DNA of 64,000 nt from NCBI RefSeq assembly GCF_023715445.1, contig NZ_JAMBOD010000008.1:114649-178648 (forward strand), in the 5' to 3' direction. This DNA comes from Fictibacillus nanhaiensis (GTDB lineage: Bacteria > Bacillota > Bacilli > Bacillales > Fictibacillaceae). The position numbers and the translations under genes were made by a program. Under the pieces are notes generated by a model that was not told where the DNA came from, searched no databases, and saw only the letters and a program-made list of their open reading frames with translations. Below are positions 23,884 through 33,059 of this stretch, piece by piece. Each line of letters opens with the position of its first letter. Within the stretch, counting starts at the first letter, position 1.

Positions 23884-24843
23884 TTAAATCGTCGGGTGTG
23901 ACACAATAAACTTCGCGTTACCGCTCATTTCAAAGTTTTTCACTGTCGATGGCACGATAAAGTGGTCGCCTTTTTTAAATGCGGAAGAAGATTGATCACC
24001 AATCTTCAACTCTCCTTCTCCCTCCAGCACACTTACTAACAGATACGAAGGATTATCAACATCGGCAACAGAACCTTCTAAGTTCCAGTGGTACACCGTA
24101 AAGTAATTCTCTTTGATCAGCTTCTCGATTTTCACATCGTCCTTTGCTGATAAAACCGGCTCAAAATCAGCATCTTGATGCGGAATCATCGTTACTTCAA
24201 TTGATTTTTCGATGTGGAGCTCGCGCGTGTTACCAGCATCGTCACGGCGGTCGTAGTCATACACGCGGTATGTAATGTCAGAACTCTGCTGTGTTTCAAG
24301 AATCATCGTCCCCGCACCGATCGCGTGGATCGTCCCGTTTGGCACATAGACGAAATCGCCTGGATTGATCGAGACTTTACGTAGAAGCTCATTCCAGCGA
24401 TTATCTACGACCATTTCTTCAAATTGAAGCTTCGATTCGGCATGATGCCCATAAACCAACTCAGCTCCTGGCTCACAATCGATCACGTACCAGCATTCCG
24501 TTTTACCGAACGCCTCACCTTCTACCTCACGAGCATAGGAATCATCCGGATGCACCTGCACCGAAAGATCCGTCTTCGCATCTAAAATTTTTACCAATAA
24601 AGGAAAGTCTTCTCCCTCTTGGCCAGCAAAAAGTTCGCGATGCTCGTCCCACACGTGATCAAGTGTCTTGCCTTTTAAAGGTCCGTTCACCACTTCACTG
24701 GGTCCGTTCGAATGAGCGGAGATTCCCCAGCACTCGCCCGTTGTTTCAGTTGGAATATCATAGCCGAACTCATCACGAAGCTTTGTTCCGCCCCAGATCC
24801 GGTCTTTAAATACAGGTTTTAGGAAAATTGGTTCATTGTACAT
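23884..24843 (-). CDS. manA: Mannose-6-phosphate isomerase, class I
   Basis: A 319-residue type I phosphomannose isomerase that interconverts mannose 6-phosphate and fructose 6-phosphate. The cupin zinc site is visible in SVQVHPDDSYAREVEG and in the Glu of GKTECWYVID, with a later His in PNGTIHAIGAGTMILETQQSSDITYRVYDYDR. Length is normal for the short Bacillus form. It is monocistronic and ends in its own terminator. Mannose 6-phosphate would come from the ROK kinase here or from the PTS/GH38 operon at 46-51 kb, so manA links both mannose-yielding routes to glycolysis. Confidence 0.95.
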   Translation of the reverse strand: MYNEPIFLKPVFKDRIWGGTKLRDEFGYDIPTETTGECWGISAHSNGPSEVVNGPLKGKTLDHVWDEHRELFAGQEGEDFPLLVKILDAKTDLSVQVHPDDSYAREVEGEAFGKTECWYVIDCEPGAELVYGHHAESKLQFEEMVVDNRWNELLRKVSINPGDFVYVPNGTIHAIGAGTMILETQQSSDITYRVYDYDRRDDAGNTRELHIEKSIEVTMIPHQDADFEPVLSAKDDVKIEKLIKENYFTVYHWNLEGSVADVDNPSYLLVSVLEGEGELKIGDQSSSAFKKGDHFIVPSTVKNFEMSGNAKFIVSHPTI

Positions 24844-25098
24844 GGTGTCACACTCCTACATGGCATTTTACCCTTCATTTTAAACGTTTGTTTAATAATT
24901 AACCACTCTATCCTAGAAAATATAATTGGTAGTTTCCGTTCAGAAAGGCACTCCATATGAAGGAAGAGATGATATTGTACCCTTTTCTTACATAAATTAG
25001 ATTAGACTTGTTATGATTGTTTTTAGATAAATGCACGCTGTTGAACACGAGGATCAATCACTAAAGGAAGTTGAATTCTTAGAAAGGGTGAGATCATT

Positions 25099-25851
25099 AT
25101 GACATACGACGTAAGACTGATCGCTTTGGACATGGACGGGACACTCTTGAATCATGAAGGCAAGGTATCCATTGAGAATCAAAGGGCCATTAAACATGCT
25201 AAAGAAAAAGGCATTCATGTCGTCTTAAGTACAGGCCGTCACCTTTATACGTGCCGGGATATTGCGGATACCCTTGGACGTTCTTCTTACTTGATAACCG
25301 TGAATGGCGGAGAAATCTATGACCATGAACACAATCTGGTAGACAGTACGATGCTCAATCATGATTTGGTAGATGCCCTTTGGAATTTGAAGGTCAAATA
25401 CAATCTAAATTTCAGATCCTCCACAACACTAGGGTTATTTAACACAGAGCAGCCATTCGATAAACAGATTCGGGACTATAATTGGCTGAAGTTCGGGTTT
25501 GAAATCCCCGATTATGAAGTCCGACAGGTGGTTTTGGATGAATTAGTAAAGAATGATCTACTTGAGGTCACAAATTCAAGTTTAACGAATATCGAGATTA
25601 ATCCAGCAGGTGTGAATAAAGCTGCGGCCTTGCTCAAAGTGTGCAAGTGGTTAGAACTATCGATGGACCAAGTAATGGCCGTTGGTGACAGCCTGAATGA
25701 TCTGGCGATGATCCGTGAGGCGGGGATTGGCGTTGCCATGGGGAATGCACAAGATATCGTGAAAAAAGAAGCGAATTGGGTAACCGGAAATCATACCGAT
25801 CATGGGGTAGCAGAAGCCATCGACCGAGTCCTCTCTTATGAAAAAAAGTAA
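25099..25851 (+). CDS. Cof-type HAD-IIB phosphatase
   Basis: A 250-residue HAD hydrolase of the Cof/YkrA type. Motif I is LIALDMDGTLLNHEG, motif II is VVLSTGRHL, the motif III lysine is in GVNKAAAL, and motif IV is VGDSLNDLAMI. The C2 cap lies between residues ~90 and 180 and is somewhat shorter than in typical 270-290-residue members. GAAAGGGTGAG precedes the ATG. Such enzymes dephosphorylate sugar phosphates or nucleotides with broad range. It is monocistronic with its own terminator. Confidence 0.9.
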   Translation: MTYDVRLIALDMDGTLLNHEGKVSIENQRAIKHAKEKGIHVVLSTGRHLYTCRDIADTLGRSSYLITVNGGEIYDHEHNLVDSTMLNHDLVDALWNLKVKYNLNFRSSTTLGLFNTEQPFDKQIRDYNWLKFGFEIPDYEVRQVVLDELVKNDLLEVTNSSLTNIEINPAGVNKAAALLKVCKWLELSMDQVMAVGDSLNDLAMIREAGIGVAMGNAQDIVKKEANWVTGNHTDHGVAEAIDRVLSYEKK

Positions 25852-25860
25852 AAGAATGAA

Positions 25861-25893
25861 AGAGACTGCCATAAAAATGAGGCAGTCTCTTTT
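25861..25893 (+). terminator. Terminator of the HAD gene
   Basis: Ten-base stem AGAGACTGCC / GGCAGTCTCT followed by TTTT. The A-rich upstream side could let it work in both directions. Confidence 0.85.
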
Positions 25894-25896
25894 CGT

Positions 25897-25995
25897 TTAT
25901 TGGGATAGTTCTATCGTTTCCTTTTTCAGGTCCTTCCGACTTTGTCTGTAAAAGAATAGTTCATAAAGGATCGGTATTAAAACCAGCGTCAAAAG
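25897..25995 (-). pseudogene. C-terminal remnant of an RND-type efflux transporter
   Basis: On the minus strand a short frame ending at a TAA (25899-25897) reads LLTLVLIPILYELFFYRQSR and on to KKETIELSQ. The LTLVLIPILYELF stretch is what the last transmembrane helix of AcrB/SwrC-type transporters looks like. No other part of the gene is visible upstream (to about 26255), so this is the tail of a deleted gene. The rest of the 407-bp gap up to the next gene shows no coding sequence. Confidence 0.6.
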
Positions 25996-26258
25996 GGAAA
26001 AACATCCTTATTTTACCTTCGTTTACTATTGATTGGATTTGTACCAGGTCCTGTATTCATTTAAGACTTGAGACGTATAGTTTTGAAGAGAGGAAAAGAA
26101 GGGAAATATCATTTAAACATGTTTGTGACTAGAAATAATTACTATCGGGAATCAATTGATTAGTAGGTTTGATTTTAATGCGTTTTCCTTTATACTAGAC
26201 TTTTATAAATATACAAATATTCTGATAAATTTTACATAAAAAGACAGGGGAGTAAATG

Positions 26259-26963
26259 ATGGAGTTTAAATTGCAGCCATTAGGTGACAACAGTGTAATC
26301 ATTGAACTCGGCGAAGATATCAGCCGTGATATACAGCAAAAAGTAAATAAAGTCTCCTCCTTTCTTGATGAGAATTCGTTTGACTGGGTGATCGAGTATG
26401 TACCTGGTTTCACCACGGTCGCCGTTTTTTATGATCCTTTAAAAATTAAAACTAAAAAGCTTCCATATGAACAAGTATGTGAAGAATTGAGTGCGCACTT
26501 AGAAAAACTTGATGTTGAACAAAGTGCAGAACCACGCATTATTAAAATTCCGGTTTGCTATGGCGGAGAGTTCGGACCTGACTTGGAAGAAGTGGCGGAA
26601 AGAAACGGTCTGACAACAAAAGAAGTGATCGACATTCATACAAATGGTGAGTATATCGTTTACATGATCGGGTTCGCGCCTGGATTCCCTTATATCGGAG
26701 GGATGAGTGAAAAAATTGCTGCGCCTAGACGGAAGAATCCTCGTTTGAAAATTCCGGCAGGATCGGTTGGTATAGCAGGTAAACAAACAGGCGTATACCC
26801 GATCGAAACGCCTGGTGGATGGCAGTTGATTGGTAAAACACCGCGTAAACTTTTTCTCCCAGAAGGTGAAACACCAAGTCTATTGCAAGCAGGAGATCAG
26901 ATAAAATTCGAGCCGATCTCTGAAGAAGAGTTTCAAAAATGGGAGGAGATCGAGAATGATTAG
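26259..26963 (+). CDS. pxpB: 5-oxoprolinase subunit PxpB (KipI family)
   Basis: A 234-residue cyclophilin-fold protein of the KipI/PxpB family, one of three subunits of the ATP-dependent 5-oxoprolinase that turns 5-oxoproline into glutamate. Marks: FKLQPLGDNSVIIELGEDIS, VVFYDP-type strand, IPVCYGGEFGPDLEEVAERNGL and MIGFAPGFPYIGGMSEKIAAPRRKNPR. Two ATG codons stand in tandem; AGGGGAG is six bases from the second (26259) and only three from the first. It overlaps pxpC by eight bases. A likely promoter is TTGATT-16-TATACT about 60 bp upstream. Confidence 0.95.
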   Translation: MEFKLQPLGDNSVIIELGEDISRDIQQKVNKVSSFLDENSFDWVIEYVPGFTTVAVFYDPLKIKTKKLPYEQVCEELSAHLEKLDVEQSAEPRIIKIPVCYGGEFGPDLEEVAERNGLTTKEVIDIHTNGEYIVYMIGFAPGFPYIGGMSEKIAAPRRKNPRLKIPAGSVGIAGKQTGVYPIETPGGWQLIGKTPRKLFLPEGETPSLLQAGDQIKFEPISEEEFQKWEEIEND

Positions 26964-27969
26964 GATTACGAAACCCGGCCTCCTTACAAGTGTTCAGGAT
27001 TTGGGCCGCTACGGATACCAAAAATACGGCGTTATCGCGAGCGGCGTGATGGACGCGACAGCCCACCGGATAGCAAATCTTTTAGTTGGCAATGATGAGA
27101 ATGAAGCTACACTGGAACTGACTTTACTGGGACCTGACATGGAATTTTCAGAAGACACGCTGATCTCGATCTGCGGAGGAAACCTCTCCCCTTCTGTTGA
27201 CGGGAAGCCTGTGAAGCTATGGCGCTCTGTTTTGGTGAAAGCTGGCAGCAAGCTCAAATTCGGAGGCTGCAAAACAGGCTGCCGTGCTTACTTAGCCGTT
27301 GCAGGTGGCTTTGATCTGCCTGAAGTCATGGACAGCAAATCAACTTACATACGTGCAGGAATCGGCGGTTTTAACGGAAAACCGCTGCAAGCAGATGATG
27401 AACTTTCAATCGGAAAGCCTAGTGAACTATCCACTCAAATAACGAAGGTTCTTGCTGTCGAATTAGATGGGCAGAAGTTTGCGGAAATGCAGTGGACAAT
27501 TGCATCGGAATTTACGTCGACACCCGCTTCCAAACCGAAAGTACGAGTCATGAAAGGCAGACAATATGACTGGTTTACCCAAGAAAGCCAGATGAAGCTT
27601 TTTACCGAATCGTTTGAAGTAACGTCGCAGTCTGATCGGATGGGTTACCGCTTGAAAGGTCCAGAACTTTTACTCGAAAAAGAGCAGGAAATGCTTTCAG
27701 AAGCCGTGAACTTTGGAACCATTCAGGTGCCGTCTGAAGGAAACCCGATCGTGCTTCTCGCCGATCGTCAAACGACTGGCGGTTATCCGAAAATCGGACA
27801 GATTGCTACAGTCGACCTGCAGATCATGGCTCAGCTGAAACCGGGTGACAAAGTACAGTTCACCGAGGTGTCACACGAAGTTGCGCAACAGCTCTACTTA
27901 GATCGAGAAAAGCAAATCCACCAGTTGAAACAAGGAATCTCATTAAAAATAAAACAAGAATCGAAGTAA
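26956..27969 (+). CDS. pxpC: 5-oxoprolinase subunit PxpC (KipA family)
   Basis: A 337-residue biotin-dependent-carboxyltransferase-like protein (AHS2/KipA family): ITKPGLLTSVQDLGRYGYQKYGVIASGVMD, then CGGNLSPSVDGKPV, GCRAYLAVAGGFDLPEVMDSKSTYIRAGIGGF and the conserved QVPSEGNPIVLLADRQTTGGYPKIGQIATVDL. It works in complex with PxpB and PxpA. GGGAGGAG precedes its ATG inside the end of pxpB. In B. subtilis pxpA (ycsF) is in the same operon; here the copy lies at 42292-43059 on the other strand. Confidence 0.95.
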   Translation: MIRITKPGLLTSVQDLGRYGYQKYGVIASGVMDATAHRIANLLVGNDENEATLELTLLGPDMEFSEDTLISICGGNLSPSVDGKPVKLWRSVLVKAGSKLKFGGCKTGCRAYLAVAGGFDLPEVMDSKSTYIRAGIGGFNGKPLQADDELSIGKPSELSTQITKVLAVELDGQKFAEMQWTIASEFTSTPASKPKVRVMKGRQYDWFTQESQMKLFTESFEVTSQSDRMGYRLKGPELLLEKEQEMLSEAVNFGTIQVPSEGNPIVLLADRQTTGGYPKIGQIATVDLQIMAQLKPGDKVQFTEVSHEVAQQLYLDREKQIHQLKQGISLKIKQESK

Positions 27970-27984
27970 TAAAGGAGGAAGAGT

Positions 27985-29175
27985 ATGAAGAAAGAATCGA
28001 AAGCTAGTATTCTGCTTGGCGCCGCGTTTTTGATGGCCACGTCAGCCATCGGACCCGGATTTTTAACACAAACGACGCATTTCACGTCCATTCTCGCCGC
28101 AAGTTTTGGTTTTGTTATTCTAACATCCATCATTATTGATATTGGCGCGCAGATGAACGTGTGGCGGATTATCGCGGTTTCTGAAAAAAGAGCTCAGGAT
28201 ATCGCAAACGACGTCCTCCCTGGATTAGGATTTTTCTTGGCAGCTTTGATCGTTATGGGTGGCTTAGCCTTTAACATCGGAAACATCGCAGGAGCTGGAC
28301 TAGGCGTCAACGTCTTGTTTGGCGTTTCTCCTAAGATGGGTGCAATACTCAGTGGAATTATTGCCATTTTAGTTTTCCTTGTCCGTGAAGCCGGAAAAGC
28401 GATGGACCGATTTACGCAAGTGGCTGGATTTGTCATGATCGCACTAACGGTTTACGTGATGTTCACTGCTCAGCCGCCGGTTGGAGAAGCTGTTGTAAAA
28501 ACGTTCGTACCCGACACGATTGATGTTCTTGCCATCGTAACGCTTGTTGGAGGAACAGTCGGCGGATACATCACGTTTGCAGGAGCTCACCGTTTACTTG
28601 ATGCAGGAATCAAAGGGAAAGAGAATTTAGGAGAAGTTACGAGAAGTTCAGTTTCAGCTATTGGGATCGCATCCATTATGCGTATCTTCTTGTTCTTGGC
28701 TGCACTTGGCGTTGTCGCACAAGGCTTGACGCTAGATCCAGCTAATCCTCCCGCTTCTGTGTTTCAATTAGCTGCCGGAAACGTCGGCTACAAGATTTTC
28801 GGTGTCGTGATGTGGGCTGCTGCTATCACGTCTGTTGTTGGTGCTGCTTACACGTCTGTTTCGTTTATTCGGACGTTTAACGCAACACTTGAAAAATATC
28901 ACAAATGGATCATCATCGGATTTATCGCTGTTTCAACACTTGTTTTCGCAGTAATCGGACAGCCTGTTAAGATTCTAATTCTAGTAGGATCATTGAATGG
29001 ATTGATTTTACCTATTTCACTAGGTGTGATGCTGATCGCAGCTTACAGACCTAAAATCGTGGGAGATTATAAACACCCAATGTGGATGACCATTTTTGGT
29101 GTGCTAATCGTCGTGATCATGGCGATCATGAGCGTTTATTCGCTGTACACAGGACTGCCTAAGTTATTTGCATAG
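27985..29175 (+). CDS. ycsG: NRAMP-like transporter (YcsG family)
   Basis: A 396-residue integral membrane protein with about 11 hydrophobic segments, a divergent NRAMP-family member: LLGAAFLMATSAIGPGFLTQTTHF, IIIDIGAQMNVWRI, GLAFNIGNIAGAGLG, TVGGYITFAGAHRLLDAGI. In B. subtilis ycsG stands in the ycsF-ycsG-ycsI-kipI-kipA operon, as here. The canonical metal-site DPGN/MPH residues of true metal transporters do not appear, so it likely carries an organic substrate, perhaps 5-oxoproline or a related acid (inference). AAAGGAGGAAGAGT precedes the ATG. Confidence 0.88.
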   Translation: MKKESKASILLGAAFLMATSAIGPGFLTQTTHFTSILAASFGFVILTSIIIDIGAQMNVWRIIAVSEKRAQDIANDVLPGLGFFLAALIVMGGLAFNIGNIAGAGLGVNVLFGVSPKMGAILSGIIAILVFLVREAGKAMDRFTQVAGFVMIALTVYVMFTAQPPVGEAVVKTFVPDTIDVLAIVTLVGGTVGGYITFAGAHRLLDAGIKGKENLGEVTRSSVSAIGIASIMRIFLFLAALGVVAQGLTLDPANPPASVFQLAAGNVGYKIFGVVMWAAAITSVVGAAYTSVSFIRTFNATLEKYHKWIIIGFIAVSTLVFAVIGQPVKILILVGSLNGLILPISLGVMLIAAYRPKIVGDYKHPMWMTIFGVLIVVIMAIMSVYSLYTGLPKLFA

Positions 29176-29193
29176 AAAAGAGGGGGAACTTTC

Positions 29194-29985
29194 ATGAATG
29201 CACTAGACAGAATGAATCCTGCGGAAGCTCGTGAAATGATCAGACGCGGTGATTGGGTGAAGCCTACAAGCGGACTCGCAAACGGGTTTACGCAGGCGAA
29301 CTTAGTCGTATTGCCGAAAGAGCTGGCTTTTGAATTCCTTCTGTTCTGCCAGCGAAATCCAAGACCTTGCCCAGTGCTAGATGTGACGGAGCCAGGTTCA
29401 GCTGTTCCTGCGCTTGTCGCTCCAGATTCCGATCTGCGAGTGGATATTCCGAAATACCGCGTTTACCGGCGGGGCGAGCTAGTTGAGGAAAAAACAGATA
29501 TCACTGACCTTTGGGATGATGGAATGGTTGGCTTTTTGCTCGGCTGCAGTTTCACGTTTGAGCACGCGCTGATGAATAATGGAATTTCAGTTCGTCATAT
29601 TGAGCGCGGGTGCAACGTGCCGATGTTCAAAACAAACATCGAGTGTGTGGGAGCCGGCCGGTTTGAAGGCCCGATGGTCGTAAGCATGCGTCCGATTCCG
29701 GAAAAAGATGTGGTGAGGGCTGTTCAGGTCACAAGCCGCTTCCCTTCTGTTCACGGTGCACCTGTTCATATCGGGAATCCTGAGAGCATCGGAATTTATA
29801 ATTTGTACCAGCCTGATTTCGGTGATCCCGTTCAGATTCATGAAGGGGAAGTTCCCGTGTTCTGGGCATGCGGCGTAACTCCTCAAGCAGTGGCCATGCA
29901 TGTAAAGCCAGAGATGATGATCACCCACTCGCCAGGGCATATGTTCATTACCGATGTGCGGGATGAGAAATTTGGAGTTTTATAA
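29194..29985 (+). CDS. ycsI: Putative hydro-lyase, DUF1445 (YcsI family)
   Basis: A 263-residue D-glutamate-cyclase-like protein: NPAEAREMIRRGDWVKPTSGLANGFTQANLVVLPKELAFEFLLFCQRNPRPCPVLDV, then FLLGCSFTFEHALMNNGI, CNVPMFKTNIEC, AVQVTSRFPSVHGAPVHIGNPE and PVFWACGVTPQAVAM. Related enzymes interconvert D-glutamate and 5-oxoproline, which would fit the pxpBC operon. AGAGGGGG precedes the ATG. It is the last gene and is followed by a strong terminator. Confidence 0.92.
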   Translation: MNALDRMNPAEAREMIRRGDWVKPTSGLANGFTQANLVVLPKELAFEFLLFCQRNPRPCPVLDVTEPGSAVPALVAPDSDLRVDIPKYRVYRRGELVEEKTDITDLWDDGMVGFLLGCSFTFEHALMNNGISVRHIERGCNVPMFKTNIECVGAGRFEGPMVVSMRPIPEKDVVRAVQVTSRFPSVHGAPVHIGNPESIGIYNLYQPDFGDPVQIHEGEVPVFWACGVTPQAVAMHVKPEMMITHSPGHMFITDVRDEKFGVL

Positions 29986-29997
29986 TTTATATGATGA

Positions 29998-30026
29998 AAA
30001 AGTGCCTCTTTTGCGGAGGCACTTTA
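29998..30026 (+). terminator. Terminator of the pxpBC-ycsGI operon
   Basis: Stem AAAGTGCCTC / GAGGCACTTT with a seven-base loop, starting 13 bp after the ycsI stop. The A and T flanks allow function on both strands. Confidence 0.85.
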
Positions 30027-30028
30027 AT

Positions 30029-30176
30029 GTTTGAGCGAAAAGGGAGGCATCTAGAGCGTAACTAGCGGGGTTTGAGCGAAACTCAAATTAGTTAGAGCGT
30101 AGGTGAGGAATTCTGAGCGTTACAAGCGTTTTTTGAGCGAACGTGTAATAAATAAAAGAAGACGTACCGCAAAAAT
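30029..30176 (-). repeat. 21-bp-period tandem array, family 1, copy R5 (inverted)
   Basis: The only copy in the opposite orientation. Cores read GAGCG on the plus strand at 30033, 30054, 30074, 30095, 30115 and 30135 (steps 20-21), with the hairpin head at the right end. It lies between two convergent genes. Confidence 0.88.
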
Positions 30177-30218
30177 CCTTAAGAACACGTAAACCCCTTT
30201 ACGAGTAATGGACTACTA

Positions 30219-31022
30219 CTAGTCATGCGGATAAACCACCGTATTCAGCAGTCCACCGAGTATGATGATCATCGCAGACAGATAAAACCACAGCATCAGT
30301 ACAATGAGACTTGCCACTTGGCCGTAAAGTGCTGAATAATTGCTGCCGCTGACGTAAGAAGCAAAACCCATCGATACGAGCTGCCAGCCGATTGTGGCAA
30401 AGAAAGCTCCCGGAATTACTTTTCTAAATCCAAGCTTAATACTAGGTGCAAATGAGTAAAGCACAATAAAAAAAGCTAGCAGAAAGGCAGTACCTATTCC
30501 CCACTGCACAATGATCCATAACTTCTGAAACTCTAATATCGAAAAAATCCCTTTCAAATACACACTAAGTAATTTTTCAGAAAGAGGAACAATTACAGAA
30601 AACAGGACCGCGATCATAAACCCGATCGTTAACATTAAGCTTTCTGCTATTTGTTTTACTTTGTGTTCATCATTTCGCACCTCATACGCGTCATTTAAAA
30701 TACGTTTCATGCATTGAAAGCCCATGGAAGACAGCCATAACGTGACGACCAAGCTTAGCGAAAGGAGGTTTCCTTCTTGCCTCCTGACCGTATAAGACAA
30801 CGTTTTTTCAATCAGGGCGTAAGTTGTATCGGGGGCATAAGGCTGGATCAGTTCTAATATGTTATTTTCATTTAGAGGCAGATACGTCATCAATGAATAG
30901 ATCACTAACAAAAATGGGAAAACCGACATTAAAAAATAATAAGCCATCTGAGCAGATAGATCGTAAACCCTCATCATAAAAAAGCGGTCGCTTAATTGAT
31001 TTAGGATTTCAGTGATATTCAT
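30219..31022 (-). CDS. YihY/BrkB family membrane protein
   Basis: A 267-residue inner-membrane protein with six hydrophobic segments. Family marks are AQMAYYFLMSVFPFLLVIYSLMTYLP, TLWLSSMGFQCMKRILNDAYEVR, GAFFATIGWQLVSMGFASYVS and YSALYGQVASLIVLMLWFYLSAMIIILGGLLN. The family was once misnamed ribonuclease BN. Its role is unsettled; envelope-related functions have been proposed. It is a single gene. Confidence 0.9.
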   Translation of the reverse strand: MNITEILNQLSDRFFMMRVYDLSAQMAYYFLMSVFPFLLVIYSLMTYLPLNENNILELIQPYAPDTTYALIEKTLSYTVRRQEGNLLSLSLVVTLWLSSMGFQCMKRILNDAYEVRNDEHKVKQIAESLMLTIGFMIAVLFSVIVPLSEKLLSVYLKGIFSILEFQKLWIIVQWGIGTAFLLAFFIVLYSFAPSIKLGFRKVIPGAFFATIGWQLVSMGFASYVSGSNYSALYGQVASLIVLMLWFYLSAMIIILGGLLNTVVYPHD

Positions 31023-31130
31023 GATGCAGCACCTCTTATCTAAGCCAGTCCGTAAAACTAACTATTCTAGAATACGCAAGGAGCTGTCCATTTAGGTCAC
31101 TTTTTTATAAAGATGATTTTCTTCAGCCTA

Positions 31131-33006
31131 ATTGAGATAGGGGGAGGCGCCTAGCCTCCACATCCCCTCACACCACCGTACGTACGGTTCCGTATACGGC
31201 GGTTCTTGTTACGTCTGACGCAGAAAATCATATCTAGCGGTTAAACTCTTTAGCCCTCGGGAAAGCCAGTAAGCTTTCCCGAGGGTTTTGTGTAGGATTG
31301 GGCTTTTGGCAATTCGCCAATATCCTTTTCTCGAGTTTCCCCATTCATAAGCTTTATCTTTACGCACTCCTAAGCTGTTCAGATTTCTGACCCTAGTCCT
31401 CGGGTTCTTCCATTCTTTCCAGCATATCATCCGAAGTCTTCGACTTAGCCATTTCTCGAGTCCAGCTATGATAGTACGTGTCTGGGCGAGCGAATAATAG
31501 CTCATCCAACCTACCAGATATTTGTTTAACTCTCTGATTCTATGCTCCATAGCTATCGACCATCTTCTACTCGTCAGTTCTCGAACTTTCTTCTTGAACC
31601 GTTTGATTGAAGATGGCGATATTCGGACTTTAGGTTCTTTGTGATGAGTGAAACTGAATCCAAGGAACTTCCTCTTCCACGGGCGGTCAACGGCACTTTT
31701 GGCACGATTAACCTTCAGTTTCAGTTTCTTTTCAATAAATAACGTAATGGCGTTCATAACCCGTTCGCCTGCTCTTCTTGATTTCACATAGATATTACAG
31801 TCATCCGCATACCTTACAAAGCGGTGACCTCTACGTTCAAGTTCTTTATCCAATTCGTCTAGCACGATATTTGATAGAAGAGGACTGAGGGGACCACCTT
31901 GAGGTGTTCCTTCGACGTTCATCGTCGTCAGCCCGTTCTCCATAATTCCTGCTTGTAAATATCTTCGGATAAGTTTGATAAGAGAAACGTCTGTTATAGT
32001 TCGCGCCAATGTTGTCATCAGTCGGTCGTGGTTGACCTTGTCGAAGAACTTCTCTAAATCAATGTCTACAACCCAGCGATATCCTTCACGGATGTAAGAT
32101 TGAGCTAGTTTGACCGCATCATGTGCACGTTTTCCTGGTCGGAATCCGAAGCTGCACGATGAGAATGTCGGGTCGTAAATTGGAGTTAAAGCTTGGGTAA
32201 TCGCTTGTTGGATGAAACGATCGGTCACGGTCGGGATACCTAGTTTCCTCACTCCACCGTCTGGTTTCGGGATTTCGACTCGACGTACGGGAGAAGGAAT
32301 ATAGGTGCCTGACAAAAGAGAACTCTTTAGGTCGTTCCAGTTTTCCACCATATGCGCTCGTAGGTTTTGTACAGGCATTTGGTCAACACCGTGGCTACCT
32401 TTATTCTTTTCAACACGTTTAAGTGCACGCAGTGTGTTCTCGCGTGACACGATTCGTTCCATCATAAGATATTCCTCCTGCGTGAATGGTCTTCCTGTTT
32501 GCGTCATCTTCATTCTCCACCCTCTTGAAGTCCCCGACGGGACTCACCGTCTCCTCCTCCAAGCAGGTATTTCTTTTCTGTTTCATCAAATGAGATGTAC
32601 GTGCAGGTTCCATTCTTCCTAACAAGTTCAGCCCTTCCTTCGCGGAATGCGAAGTACTATGGCTTCTGCTGACTTCCTGTCGTTCAACACCGTTTCACAA
32701 CGGTGCTTACCATGAGTGCATGGCGTACCGACAGGCTCTCCCCGGGTAAGGGTACAGACTTTCCTTCCATGTCCCCACTTCATTTACTCTGTGACACCTT
32801 TGGCAGTATGGACTTTGACTTGATATGCAGTCTCATCCAATGTCACCTAGCCTCGTATGAAGTTCGTGTTCCTTGGGGCGGAAGTTTGCCGCCGACTTCC
32901 TTCAGCTATGCGAGTCGCCCCACACCGCCTTGTCTTAAGCTACTGCTACTACTGCCTTCGCAGTTCGGGACTTGCACCCTATAGCCTGCACCCATGCCGG
33001 GCACAC
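31131..33006 (-). mobile_element. Group II intron (class C-like)
   Basis: On the minus strand the element begins GTGTGCCCGGCATGGGTGCA at 33006 (GUGYG-type 5' end) and ends about ...CCCCTATCTCAAT at 31131, roughly 1.88 kb. Between the maturase stop and the 3' end lies a domain V-like hairpin (CCGTATACGG then CCGTACGTACGG) followed by a domain VI-like stem GGAGGC / GCCTCC. The 5' end is five bases after the T run of the metalloprotease terminator, the target choice known for class C introns. End points are by eye; the 3' end may be off by a few bases. Confidence 0.8.
31209..32507 (-). CDS. ltrA: Group II intron reverse transcriptase/maturase
   Basis: A 432-residue intron-encoded protein that splices and mobilises the intron. 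Reverse transcriptase blocks are intact: NKGSHGVDQMPV, RRVEIPKPDGGVRKLGIPTVTDRFIQQA, SFGFRPGKRAHDAV, VVDIDLEKFFDKVNHD, EGTPQGGPLSPLLSNIVLDELD and the catalytic RYADDCNIYV. A maturase domain X follows (residues ~300-400), and no HNH endonuclease domain is seen, as usual for class C. The ATG at 32507 has GGAG seven bases upstream; an ATG two codons earlier is possible. No frameshift or stop is seen, so the element may be active. Confidence 0.92.
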   Translation of the reverse strand: MTQTGRPFTQEEYLMMERIVSRENTLRALKRVEKNKGSHGVDQMPVQNLRAHMVENWNDLKSSLLSGTYIPSPVRRVEIPKPDGGVRKLGIPTVTDRFIQQAITQALTPIYDPTFSSCSFGFRPGKRAHDAVKLAQSYIREGYRWVVDIDLEKFFDKVNHDRLMTTLARTITDVSLIKLIRRYLQAGIMENGLTTMNVEGTPQGGPLSPLLSNIVLDELDKELERRGHRFVRYADDCNIYVKSRRAGERVMNAITLFIEKKLKLKVNRAKSAVDRPWKRKFLGFSFTHHKEPKVRISPSSIKRFKKKVRELTSRRWSIAMEHRIRELNKYLVGWMSYYSLAQTRTIIAGLEKWLSRRLRMICWKEWKNPRTRVRNLNSLGVRKDKAYEWGNSRKGYWRIAKSPILHKTLGKAYWLSRGLKSLTARYDFLRQT

Positions 33007-33011
33007 ATAAT

Positions 33012-33046
33012 AAAAGAGGTCTACCATGATAATGGCGACCTCTTTT
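33012..33046 (-). terminator. Terminator of the M6 metalloprotease gene, intron target
   Basis: Ten-base stem AAAAGAGGTC / GACCTCTTTT with an inner CCAT / ATGG helix. The group II intron 5' end follows within a few bases of the T run. Confidence 0.88.
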
Positions 33047-33059
33047 TAGTTTGACTTGC

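Noticed and set aside
24880..24900. TTTAAACGTTTGTTTAA before manA as a cre box or LacI site
   Set aside because: It fits neither the cre consensus nor the GAAACGTTTC core well enough; one mismatched half-site remains.
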